Program-made: the position numbers and the translations under genes | Notes under the pieces: model-generated | What the model was told of the DNA's origin: nothing | The model's database searches: none | Seen by the model: the letters and a program-made list of their open reading frames with translations, nothing else | Assembly: GCF_014651695.1 (NCBI RefSeq) | Contig: NZ_BMXJ01000010.1 | Location: forward strand, 1 to 64,000 | DNA: 64,000 nucleotides | From: Nocardiopsis terrae | GTDB lineage: Bacteria; Actinomycetota; Actinomycetes; Streptosporangiales; Streptosporangiaceae | Reading direction: 5' to 3' | Shown here: in pieces, positions 41,174 to 49,039 of the stretch | Position numbering within the stretch: position 1 is the stretch's first letter | Layout of the letters: each line of letters begins with the position of its first letter

Positions 41174-42679
41174 ATGGCCACGACCGCACGCCGCACACCC
41201 GACGATCTCGTGCGCACGCCCGCGGCCCTGGCCGCGCTGGTCCCCCGACTGCGCCGGATCTGCGGTGAGGACGGCGTCCTGACCGACCTCTCCCAACGGC
41301 GCACGTACGAGAGCGACGGCCTCACCCGCCACCGGTCCACCCCGGGCGTCGTGGCCATGCCGACCACCACCGCCCAGGTCCGCGACGTCATCTCGCTGTG
41401 CGCTGAACACGGCGTCCCCTACGTCCCGCGCGGCGCCGGCACCGGCCTGTCAGCCGGGGCGCTCCCCCACGCCGAAGGCGTCCTCCTCGTCACCTCGCGC
41501 ATGCGCCGGATCCTGGAGATCGACCCGGAGAACGAGTGCGCGGTGGTCGAACCGGGCGTGGCCAACCTCGACATCACCCGCGCCGCCGAACCGTACGGCT
41601 ACCACTACGCACCCGACCCCTCCAGCCAACAGGTGTGCTCGGTGGGCGGCAACGTCGCGGAGAACTCCGGCGGTGCGCACTGCCTCAAGTACGGGTTCAC
41701 CGCGGGCCACGTGCGCGGACTGGAGATCGTCACCCCCTCGGGCGAGGTGGTCGAACTCGGCGGCAAGGCCCCGGGCGCACACGGCTACGACCTGCTCGGA
41801 GCGTTCGTCGGGTCCGAGGGCACCCTGGGCGTGGCCACACGCGTCACCGTCTCCCTGACCCGGTCCCCGCAGAGGACCGTCACCCTGCTGTCGGCGTTCA
41901 CCTCCCTGGACGCCGGCGGTGAGGCGGTGGGCGCGATCATCGCCGCCGGGGTACTGCCGTCGGCGGTCGAGATGATGGACGCGCTGGCCGTCGAGGCCGC
42001 GGAGGCCGCGGTGGCCTGCGACTACCCGGCGGGGGCGGAGGCGGTGCTGGTGGTGGAACTGGACGGACCGGCCGCGGAGGTCGACGCCCAGGTCCGGCGG
42101 GTCACCGAACTCTGCGCGGCCAGCGGTTCCTTCGGGACGCGTACCGCCAGCGGCGCCGAGGAGCGCGCGCTGATCTGGAAGGGACGCAAGTCGGCCTTCG
42201 CCGCGGTGGGCCGGATCAGCCCCGCCTACATCGTCCAGGACGGGGTCGTGCCGCGCACGGCCCTGGCCGAGATGCTGGGCCGGATCGCCTCCCTGTCCGC
42301 CGAAAGCGGCATCCGGGTCGCCAACGTCTTCCACGCGGGTGACGGAAACCTGCACCCGCTCGTCCTGTTCGACGACGCCGAACCCGGCGCGGCCGAGCGC
42401 GCCGAGGAGGTCTCCGGGGCGATCCTGGACCTGTGCATCGAACACGGCGGGTCGATCACCGGCGAGCACGGGGTGGGGGTGGACAAGGCGTGCAAGATGC
42501 CGCGCATGTACGACGACACCTCCCTGGAGACCTTCGACCTGTTCAGGCGGGCCTTCGACCCCGAGGGGATCGCCAACCCGGACAAACTGCTGCCCACCCC
42601 GCGCCTGTGCGGGGAACGGCCCGAGGTACGCACGGGGGTACACCCGCTGGTGGCCTCCGGCGATGCCGAACAGTTCTGA
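41174..42679 (+). CDS. glcD: Glycolate oxidase subunit GlcD (FAD-linked)
   Basis: A 501-residue flavoprotein of the GlcD/lactate dehydrogenase group that oxidises glycolate to glyoxylate. The FAD-binding PCMH domain has VPYVPRGAGTGLSAGALP, DPSSQQVCSVGGNVAENSGGAHCLKYG and GSEGTLGVATR. The C-terminal catalytic domain has NVFHAGDGNLHP and GGSITGEHGVGVDK. ATG 41174 follows GGAGG. First gene of glcDEF. Confidence 0.93.
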   Translation: MATTARRTPDDLVRTPAALAALVPRLRRICGEDGVLTDLSQRRTYESDGLTRHRSTPGVVAMPTTTAQVRDVISLCAEHGVPYVPRGAGTGLSAGALPHAEGVLLVTSRMRRILEIDPENECAVVEPGVANLDITRAAEPYGYHYAPDPSSQQVCSVGGNVAENSGGAHCLKYGFTAGHVRGLEIVTPSGEVVELGGKAPGAHGYDLLGAFVGSEGTLGVATRVTVSLTRSPQRTVTLLSAFTSLDAGGEAVGAIIAAGVLPSAVEMMDALAVEAAEAAVACDYPAGAEAVLVVELDGPAAEVDAQVRRVTELCAASGSFGTRTASGAEERALIWKGRKSAFAAVGRISPAYIVQDGVVPRTALAEMLGRIASLSAESGIRVANVFHAGDGNLHPLVLFDDAEPGAAERAEEVSGAILDLCIEHGGSITGEHGVGVDKACKMPRMYDDTSLETFDLFRRAFDPEGIANPDKLLPTPRLCGERPEVRTGVHPLVASGDAEQF

Positions 42680-42706
42680 CCGGACGGCTCCGCCCAGGAG
42701 GACACC

Positions 42707-42766
42707 GTGGCCGACACCGCCGACACAGGAGTACGACCGCAAGCGGGCCGGGAGGGCCGAGGGTGA
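42707..42766 (+). CDS. Possible 19-residue leader peptide before glcE
   Basis: A GTG at 42707 has a perfect AGGAGG five bases upstream, better than that of glcE, and encodes MADTADTGVRPQAGREGRG. Its TGA overlaps the glcE GTG in a GTGA junction, so ribosomes ending here could restart on glcE. The glcE frame differs from this one. It may be a translational coupler, or the strong Shine-Dalgarno may be chance. No homologues are known to me. Confidence 0.3.
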   Translation: MADTADTGVRPQAGREGRG

Positions 42767-43983
42767 GACGGGACCTGGACGCCAAGGAACACACTCTGCG
42801 GGAGGGGACCCCCGATGACGCCGTGTGCGGGGTCGTGCCGGCGCACGTGGCGTGCCCGGCCGGCACCGGGGCGCTCGCGTCGCTGATGACCGCCGCGCAC
42901 CGGAACGGACTCTCGGTGACCGCACGCGGGGGCGGAACCGGTCTGGCCTGGGGCGCGCCGCCCCGTTCCCTGGACCTGCTGGTGGACACCTCCGCGCTGT
43001 CCTGGATCGACCACGACGCCGGTGACCTGGTGGTGGAGGCCGGCGCGGGCACCCCGCTGGCCGAACTCGGGCGGGTCCTGGCCGCCGCCGGACAACGCCT
43101 GTCCTACGACCCGGTCCGTCTCGGCGGCACGGTGGGCGGAGCCCTGGCGACAGGGGCGAGCGGCCCGCGTCGGCTGCTCGCCGGAGCACTGCGCGACCTG
43201 GTGATCGGGATGTCGGTGGTGCGCGCCGACGGGGCGGTGGCCCGCAGCGGCGGCCGAGTGGTCAAGAACGTGGCCGGGTACGACCTGGCCAAGCTGCACA
43301 CCGGCGGGTACGGCACGCTCGGGGTGATCACGGCGGCCGCGTTCCGCCTGCACCCGCTCCCGGCGGCCGTCCGTGTGGTGAGCGCGGAGATGCCCTCCGA
43401 CTCCCGGGCGAAGCGGGCCCTGGCCGCGCTGCGCGGAACCGCGGTGGTGCCCTCGGCCGTGGAACTGGACCGGCCCGCCGAGGGACCGGGGCGGCTGGTC
43501 GTGGTGTTGGAGGGCACCCCGGAGGGCCTGGTGTCCCGGGTCGGGGAGACCTCCCGGGCGCTGGGCGGTGAGACGGAGGTGGCCGAGGAGCTGCCCGGGG
43601 ACTGGGGCGTGCTCCCCGCCGAGGGCTGTCTGATCCGGGTCCTGGCACCCCCGGCCGAGCTGCCCGACCTCGCCAGCGGCCTGGGGCGTCTGGCCCGGGA
43701 CGGGTTCGGGGCTTCCGTCCGCGGGACCGCGTCCGTGCCCGCGGGCTGCCTGTACCTGGCCTTTCCCCCTGGTACCTCCGCTGGGGCGGTGGCCGCGGTC
43801 CTGGAGCGGGCCCGTGCCGGCACCGGCCGGTCAGCGGTGCTGCTGCGCGCCGAACCGCACGTCCTGGCGGCCGGTGTGGACCTGTGGGGCGAGGTGCCCG
43901 GGCTGTCGCTGATGCGGGCGGTCAAGGACTCCCTCGACCCAGGGCACCGCCTGTCCCCCGGCCGCTTCGCGGGCGGGATCTGA
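42763..43983 (+). CDS. glcE: Glycolate oxidase subunit GlcE (FAD-binding)
   Basis: A 406-residue second flavin subunit. The PCMH-type FAD domain has LSVTARGGGTGLAWGAPP, LVVEAGAGTPLAELGRVLAAAGQ, VRLGGTVGGALATG and VVKNVAGYDLAKLHTGGYGTLGVIT. The C-terminal part is shorter and more variable than in GlcD, as usual. GTG 42763 has GGAGGG eight bases upstream. It is followed by glcF 32 bp later. Confidence 0.92.
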   Translation: MRRDLDAKEHTLREGTPDDAVCGVVPAHVACPAGTGALASLMTAAHRNGLSVTARGGGTGLAWGAPPRSLDLLVDTSALSWIDHDAGDLVVEAGAGTPLAELGRVLAAAGQRLSYDPVRLGGTVGGALATGASGPRRLLAGALRDLVIGMSVVRADGAVARSGGRVVKNVAGYDLAKLHTGGYGTLGVITAAAFRLHPLPAAVRVVSAEMPSDSRAKRALAALRGTAVVPSAVELDRPAEGPGRLVVVLEGTPEGLVSRVGETSRALGGETEVAEELPGDWGVLPAEGCLIRVLAPPAELPDLASGLGRLARDGFGASVRGTASVPAGCLYLAFPPGTSAGAVAAVLERARAGTGRSAVLLRAEPHVLAAGVDLWGEVPGLSLMRAVKDSLDPGHRLSPGRFAGGI

Positions 43984-44015
43984 ACCATCCGCCGAGCGCC
44001 CTCAGGGAGGGTCCC

Positions 44016-45368
44016 GTGACCGATCGACCAACCGACCCCGAACCCGGCCCCGAGCGGCCCTTCGGGGACCTGCTCGACGACTGCGTGCACTGCGGGTTCT
44101 GCCTACCGACCTGTCCCACCAACGTGCTGTGGGGCCAGGAGATGGACTCACCCCGCGGGCGCATCCACCTGATGGCGCAGATGCACGAGGAGGACGTGCT
44201 CACCGAAACCGCGGTGGGCCATTTCGACAACTGCCTGGGCTGCCTGGCCTGCGTGTCCTCGTGCCCGTCGGGGGTGGCCTACGACGCGCTGATCGAGCAC
44301 ACCAGGCACCGGGTGGAGACCGAACACCGGCGCCCGCTCGGCGAGCGGGCCCTGCGCGCGACGGTGTTCTCGCTCTTCCCGTACCGGTCCCGGCTGCGGG
44401 CGCTCCGCGGGCCGCTGCGCGCCTACCAGGCCAGCGGGGCCTCCTCGCTGGTCCGCAGGTCCGGTCTGCTGGAGCGGATCTCACCGGCCCTGGCCGCCAT
44501 GGAACGCGTCGCCCCGCGGCTGTCGGCTCCGCCGCCCCCGCTGCCCGAACTCGTACCCGCCGTCGGCGAACGGCGTGCCCGGGTGGGCCTGCTCGTGGGC
44601 TGTGTGCAGGGGGCGTTCTTCCCCGAGGTGAACACGGCGACCGCGCGGGTGCTGGCGCTGGAGGGCTGCGAGGTGGTGGTCCCGCGCTCCCAGGGATGCT
44701 GCGGTGCGCTCTCGGGCCACTCGGGGAGGATCGCCGAGGCCGCCGACCTGGCCAAACGGATGATCGAGGTGTTCGAGACCCGCCGGGTGGAGCGGATCGT
44801 GGTGAACTCCGCCGGGTGCGGATCCGGCATGAAGCACTTCGACCGGACCCTGGCCGAGGCGGGTGCCGGGCGTGCCTGGACGAACCGGGCCCGGGCGCTC
44901 TCGGCCAAGGTCGTGGACCTCACCGAGTACCTGGTGGACCTCGGCCCCCGCGCCGCGCGACACCCGGTGCCGCTGCGCGTGGCCTACCACGACGCCTGCC
45001 ACCTGTCCCACGGCCAGGGGGTCACCCGTCAGCCCCGGGAGCTCCTCCGGCGGATCCCCGGGCTGGAGCTGGCCGAGCTGCCCGACAGGGAGGTCTGCTG
45101 CGGGTCAGCGGGTGTGTACAACCTGTTCAGGCCAGAGGCCGCCGAGGAGCTGGGCGAGAGCAAGGCCCGGGGCGCGGCCTCGACCGGCGCCCGGCTCCTG
45201 GTGTCGGGCAACCCCGGCTGCTCGCTGCAGATCGCCTCGGCGATGGAGCGTGCGGGTTCGCCGGTCGCGGTGACCCACACCGCGCAACTCCTGGACGCCT
45301 CCCTGCGCGGCCTGGGCCCGGATCCGCTGCTCGGCCGGGGCGGCGGTAGCGGGGCCCGACGGCTCTAG
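44016..45368 (+). CDS. glcF: Glycolate oxidase iron-sulfur subunit GlcF
   Basis: A 450-residue protein that carries electrons from the flavin subunits towards the membrane quinone pool. Two 4Fe-4S motifs near the N-terminus (CVHCGFCLPTCP and CLGCLACVSSCP) are followed by two CCG domains (SQGCCGALSGHSG and DACHLSHGQG with REVCCGSAGVYNL). GTG 44016 has GGGAGGG upstream. Its stop overlaps that of dapF on the opposite strand by 4 bp (shared CTAG), so the two transcripts converge with no spacer terminator. Confidence 0.94.
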   Translation: MTDRPTDPEPGPERPFGDLLDDCVHCGFCLPTCPTNVLWGQEMDSPRGRIHLMAQMHEEDVLTETAVGHFDNCLGCLACVSSCPSGVAYDALIEHTRHRVETEHRRPLGERALRATVFSLFPYRSRLRALRGPLRAYQASGASSLVRRSGLLERISPALAAMERVAPRLSAPPPPLPELVPAVGERRARVGLLVGCVQGAFFPEVNTATARVLALEGCEVVVPRSQGCCGALSGHSGRIAEAADLAKRMIEVFETRRVERIVVNSAGCGSGMKHFDRTLAEAGAGRAWTNRARALSAKVVDLTEYLVDLGPRAARHPVPLRVAYHDACHLSHGQGVTRQPRELLRRIPGLELAELPDREVCCGSAGVYNLFRPEAAEELGESKARGAASTGARLLVSGNPGCSLQIASAMERAGSPVAVTHTAQLLDASLRGLGPDPLLGRGGGSGARRL

Positions 45369-46180
45369 AGGAGGGAGGTCCCGCCCTCGGCGACGATGGT
45401 GGCCGGGCCCCTCAGCCGGGCCCCGGAGGCGTCCAGGTAGACGGTGCACTCGCCGCCGAGCACACGCACCCGCCAGGTGGACTCCTCCCCCTCGGGGGCG
45501 GCCGCGGCGGCGGCCGCGACGATGCCGGTCCCGCAGGAGCGGGTCTCGCCGGAGCCGCGCTCGTACACGCGCATCTCCAGTACACCGGGGGCGACCTCGG
45601 TGTACACCTCGACGTTGGCTCCCTCGGGGAAGGCCTCGGCGTCCAGCTCGGGCGGTTCGCTCAGGTCGACGTCGGCGACCGGTCCCTGGACCTCGCAGGC
45701 CAGGTGCGGGTTGCCCACGGAGATCTGGGAGCCGTGCACGGCCTGCCGGGCGAGCTTCGCGGAGGAGGTGCCCTGCATCTCCACCCGACCCATGTCCACG
45801 GTGATGTCGCCGTCGGCCTCGACCACGACACCCTTGGCTCCGTCCCGGGTACCGACCTCGAAACGGTCGCCCTCGACCAGCCCGGCGTGCCGCAGGTAGT
45901 GGGCGAAGACCCTTACCCCGTTGCCGCACATCTCGGCGACGCTTCCGTCGGAGTTGCGGTAGTCCATGAACCACTCGGGGCGTTCGGCCGTGCGGGCCGC
46001 CGGGGCGAGGGTCTCGCCGAGCGCGCGCGTGCGCACCACCCGGAGGATGCCGTCGCCGCCGATGCCAGCCCGGCGGTCGCACAGCAGCCGGACGGTCTCC
46101 TTCGTGAGCTGGAGCTCCCCTTCGGGGTCGGGGAGGATCACGAAGTCGTTCTCTGTTCCGTGGCCCTTGGCGAATCGCAT
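45365..46180 (-). CDS. dapF: Diaminopimelate epimerase
   Basis: Interconverts LL- and meso-diaminopimelate for lysine and peptidoglycan synthesis. The 271-residue protein has the two catalytic cysteines in NSDGSVAEMCGNGVRVF and GSGETRSCGTGIVAAA, with KGHGTENDFV at the N-terminus. ATG 46180 is preferred over 46189 because AGGA lies eight bases upstream. Neighbour of miaA as in most actinobacteria. Confidence 0.95.
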   Translation of the reverse strand: MRFAKGHGTENDFVILPDPEGELQLTKETVRLLCDRRAGIGGDGILRVVRTRALGETLAPAARTAERPEWFMDYRNSDGSVAEMCGNGVRVFAHYLRHAGLVEGDRFEVGTRDGAKGVVVEADGDITVDMGRVEMQGTSSAKLARQAVHGSQISVGNPHLACEVQGPVADVDLSEPPELDAEAFPEGANVEVYTEVAPGVLEMRVYERGSGETRSCGTGIVAAAAAAAPEGEESTWRVRVLGGECTVYLDASGARLRGPATIVAEGGTSLL

Positions 46181-46348
46181 GGTGACCATCCTAGGCCCTG
46201 TTCCCAGGGCCGTTTCTCCCGTGCCGCCGCCCGCGGCCGCCACCGCCCGGCCCCGGTCCGCGCGTCCCTGCGGCCGCGCGGACCGATTCCCACCCGTTTC
46301 TCACCCGGTACGGGCCCGACCGGGCCGCGACGTGGTTACGCTGGAGGG

Positions 46349-47341
46349 ATGATCAAGGTGATCGCGGTCGTGGGCCCGACCGCTGTGGGCAAGTCGGACC
46401 TGGCCGTCGACCTCGCGGAGTGGCTGGAGGAACGGACCGGTCGTCGCGGCGAGGTGATCAACGCCGATTCCATGCAGCTGTACCGGGGCATGGACATCGG
46501 CACCGCCAAGCTCTCCGAGGAGGAGCGCCGGGGCGTGCCCCACCACCTGCTGGACATCTGGGACGTGCACGAACCCGCCGACGTGGCCAGCTACCAGACC
46601 CTCGCCCGGGAGAGGGTGGAGGACTGCGCCGACCGCGACGTCATCCCCGTCCTGGTGGGCGGGTCCGGGCTGTACGTACGCGCGGTCCTGGACCACATGG
46701 AGTTCCCCGGCACCGACCCGCGGGTGCGCGCCCGGCTGGAGGCCGAACTGGCCGACATCGGCCCCGGACTGCTGCACGCCAGGCTGGCCGAGTCCGACCC
46801 CGAGGCCGCCCGGACGATCCTGCCCGGGAACGGGCGGCGCATCGTCCGCGCGCTGGAGGTCATCGAGCTGACCGGGCAGCCGTTCACCGCGAACCTGCCC
46901 GACCACACCTCCTACTACCCGTGTGTGCAGCTCGGGCTGACCGCCCCGCGCCCCGAACTGGACGAGCGCATCGACCTGCGGGTCGAGCGCATGTGGGACC
47001 AGGGGCTGCTGGAGGAGGTCCGCCGCCTGGACAAACAGGGGCTGCGCGAGGGGCGCACCGCCTCGAAGGCCCTCGGATACGCCCAGGCGCTCGCCCAGCT
47101 CGACGGCGAGCTCACCCCGGCCGAGGCCAGGGAGCAGACCGCCCAGGCCACCCGCCGGTTCGCCCGCCGCCAGGAGTCGTGGTTCCGCCGCGACCCCAGG
47201 GTGCGGTGGCTGCCCTACGACGCACCCAACCTGCTGGAGCGGGCGATGGCGCAGGTGGAGTCGGCTCTGGCCGGCAGGAACGAGTACCCGGGCGAGGCCC
47301 TGGTGGACGTGGCCACCCTGCTGCCGGACTCCCAGCGCTGA
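46349..47341 (+). CDS. miaA: tRNA dimethylallyltransferase MiaA
   Basis: Adds the dimethylallyl group to A37 of tRNAs reading UNN codons; MiaB then methylthiolates it. The 330-residue protein has the P-loop GPTAVGKS, INADSMQLYRGMDIGTAKLS, DIWDVHEPADVASYQ and ASKALGYAQ. GGAGGG almost touches ATG 46349, so a GTG at 46358 is a possible true start. Divergent from dapF. Confidence 0.95.
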   Translation: MIKVIAVVGPTAVGKSDLAVDLAEWLEERTGRRGEVINADSMQLYRGMDIGTAKLSEEERRGVPHHLLDIWDVHEPADVASYQTLARERVEDCADRDVIPVLVGGSGLYVRAVLDHMEFPGTDPRVRARLEAELADIGPGLLHARLAESDPEAARTILPGNGRRIVRALEVIELTGQPFTANLPDHTSYYPCVQLGLTAPRPELDERIDLRVERMWDQGLLEEVRRLDKQGLREGRTASKALGYAQALAQLDGELTPAEAREQTAQATRRFARRQESWFRRDPRVRWLPYDAPNLLERAMAQVESALAGRNEYPGEALVDVATLLPDSQR

Positions 47342-47350
47342 GGGGACGGC

Positions 47351-47368
47351 CTCCGGGCGGCCCCGGAG
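47351..47368. terminator. Hairpin between miaA and the LigB-like gene
   Basis: Seven-base arms CTCCGGG/CCCGGAG with a four-base loop between convergent genes. Confidence 0.5.
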
Positions 47369-47377
47369 CCGACGGGC

Positions 47378-48058
47378 TCAGGACCAGGCGGCCACGAAGT
47401 AGCCCACCCCGTAGGGCGCCTCGTAGGCGAGCAGGTCACCGGTGAGTGGGCGCTCCCCCACCGCACCCGCCAGGACCTGCCAGGCGGGGCGCCCGGCGAC
47501 CATGAGCTCCCGGGCCAGCGCCGGTTCGAGCCCGGCCAGGTGCGCGGCGTCCGCCTCGGCCAGGGCCTCGGCCACGGCATCGTCGTAGGGGAGGGCGCGC
47601 TCGTCCACGTAACCGGGTGAGCGTTCGGCCCGGCGGGCGCTGCCGTCCCCCATCACCAGCAGCGCGACCCGGTCCCCCTCCCCCGCCAGTGCGGCTCCGA
47701 GTTCGGCCGCCCGCTCCGGGGCGGTCTCCGGTGCGACCTCCTGGTAGCCGTCGGGGGTCAGACCCGAGCGTTCGGCCAGCCAACGGCCGGCCGTGGCCGC
47801 CAGATCCAGGACACCCGGTCTCGGCCCCACCCGCAGCGCGACCCCGTAGTCGTCGAGGCCTCCCCCCGCGTCGCGGCCGTGGCGGCGTTCCCCCGGCCCC
47901 GGGCCCACCACGTACAGGCGGTCGGCCCCGCTGGCACCGAGTCCTCCGACGGCCCGGTCGCAGGCGTCGCGCAGGGCCTCCAGGTCCGGTGCGGCCCCTT
48001 GGGCGACCTCGGGGAACAGCACGGGCGGATGGGGACACACAGCGGCAGCGATCAACAC
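47378..48058 (-). CDS. Class III extradiol dioxygenase-like (LigB/MEMO fold) protein
   Basis: A 226-residue protein starting MLIAAAVCPHPPVLFPEVAQG; the CPHPPVL start is typical of this conserved actinobacterial family placed with miaA/miaB. It matches the LigB/MEMO superfamily in outline (VVGPGPGERRH, LLVMGDGSARRAERSPGYVDERALPYD). Few of the histidines that bind iron in true dioxygenases are seen, so aromatic ring cleavage is doubtful. A -10-like TATAGT ends nine bases before the GTG, so the mRNA may be leaderless. Confidence 0.75.
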   Translation of the reverse strand: MLIAAAVCPHPPVLFPEVAQGAAPDLEALRDACDRAVGGLGASGADRLYVVGPGPGERRHGRDAGGGLDDYGVALRVGPRPGVLDLAATAGRWLAERSGLTPDGYQEVAPETAPERAAELGAALAGEGDRVALLVMGDGSARRAERSPGYVDERALPYDDAVAEALAEADAAHLAGLEPALARELMVAGRPAWQVLAGAVGERPLTGDLLAYEAPYGVGYFVAAWS

Positions 48059-48067
48059 AGGGGCGAG

Positions 48068-48073
48068 ACTATA
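48068..48073 (-). promoter_or_regulatory. -10 box of a probable leaderless transcript (LigB-like gene)
   Basis: TATAGT on the minus strand ends nine bases before the GTG start at 48058. Upstream of it CTGTCC-N4-GGACAG (48076-48091) forms a short palindrome where an operator could sit. Confidence 0.4.
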
Positions 48074-48106
48074 CCTGTCCCTCCGGACAGATCAGCCTTA
48101 CCCGCC

Positions 48107-48136
48107 TTGCCCGGGGGCTACCCCCTGACCTAGGTT
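48107..48136 (+). promoter_or_regulatory. Putative promoter of the TetR-P450 operon
   Basis: TTGCCC (48107-48112) and TAGGTT (48131-48136) with an 18-base spacer. The expected transcription start near 48143 falls at the left edge of the palindromic operator. Confidence 0.45.
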
Positions 48137-48141
48137 TGACT

Positions 48142-48170
48142 GTGTGACCAGTTTTGAAATCTGGTCACAC
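48142..48170. promoter_or_regulatory. TetR-type operator, perfect palindrome
   Basis: GTGTGACCAG, nine bases, CTGGTCACAC: arms are exactly complementary. It lies directly downstream of the putative promoter and 110 bp before the TetR gene. The layout is that of a self-repressing TetR regulator controlling its own gene and the P450. Confidence 0.75.
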
Positions 48171-48280
48171 GGTCAGGCGCACAGTCAGGCGATCGGCCCG
48201 GAACGGAGGTGTGGATATGGTCTTCGCGTCAACGCTGGTGGAAGCCACCGCCGGCCGCAGCCGAACCGAAGGAGCCGTAC

Positions 48281-49021
48281 GTGCCCCCGTTCACCGACAG
48301 GTCCGCCGCCGAACGCGCGTCGCGGGCCGACCACATCCTGGACGCCGCGGAGGAGCTCATGGTGGCGCTGGGGCCCCGGAAGGTCACCGTCGGGGACGTG
48401 GCCCGGCGCGCCGGCGTCGGCAAGGGCACCGTCTACCTGCACTTCACCACCAAGGAACTGCTCTTCCTGACCGTGGTGATGCGGGCCCAGACCGGGGTGA
48501 TCAGCGAGATCGTCCGAGCCATGCACGAGGACCGCGAGGCCGTCCGACCGAGCGAACTGGCCCGCAGGCTGTACCTGCTCCAGGCGCGGGAACCGGTCCT
48601 GAGGTCGATGCTCGTGGACGCCCCCGGCTCGCTGGCGAGGCTCTCCCACGACGCCCACGTCCTGCTCGGCGACATCGTCGAGCTCCGGTGGAGAACGATC
48701 CGCGCGTACTGGGACCACCTGCGCGAACACGGGGTCCTACGCCGGGACCGGCCCTTCGAGGAGCAGTTCTACGCCTACACGGCCATCATCACCGGCCACA
48801 TGACCACCGAACAGGTCCTGGCAGAACAGGGTCAGGAGGTCCCCGCACTCGCGACCCGCGCCGAACTCATCGCCCAGAGCGTACGCCCCCTCCTGGAGGC
48901 CGAGGCGTCACCCGAGGCCCTCGACGCGGCCCGACCGAGGGTCATCGAGATCTTCACCGGCCTGGAACGGCGCATCATCGACGAGGTCGAGGAACAGAAA
49001 CGCGTCAAGCGCACCACGTAG
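48281..49021 (+). CDS. TetR-family transcriptional regulator
   Basis: A 246-residue regulator. The N-terminal helix-turn-helix (ILDAAEELMVALGPRKVTVGDVARRAGVGKGTVYLHFTTKELLF) is diagnostic. The C-terminal ligand domain is all-helical and unassigned. GTG 48281 has AAGGAG six bases upstream; earlier in-frame starts lack this. The P450 gene follows 18 bp later. Expected to respond to a hydrophobic small molecule that the P450 may oxidise. Confidence 0.92.
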   Translation: MPPFTDRSAAERASRADHILDAAEELMVALGPRKVTVGDVARRAGVGKGTVYLHFTTKELLFLTVVMRAQTGVISEIVRAMHEDREAVRPSELARRLYLLQAREPVLRSMLVDAPGSLARLSHDAHVLLGDIVELRWRTIRAYWDHLREHGVLRRDRPFEEQFYAYTAIITGHMTTEQVLAEQGQEVPALATRAELIAQSVRPLLEAEASPEALDAARPRVIEIFTGLERRIIDEVEEQKRVKRTT

Positions 49022-49039
49022 ACCTCCGAGGAGGGGCAC

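Noticed and set aside
48209..48280. Upstream GTG at 48209 as the TetR start
   Set aside because: It has GGAGG directly adjacent (no spacer) and adds a Trp/Pro-rich stretch unlike TetR N-termini; GTG 48281 has AAGGAG at six bases.
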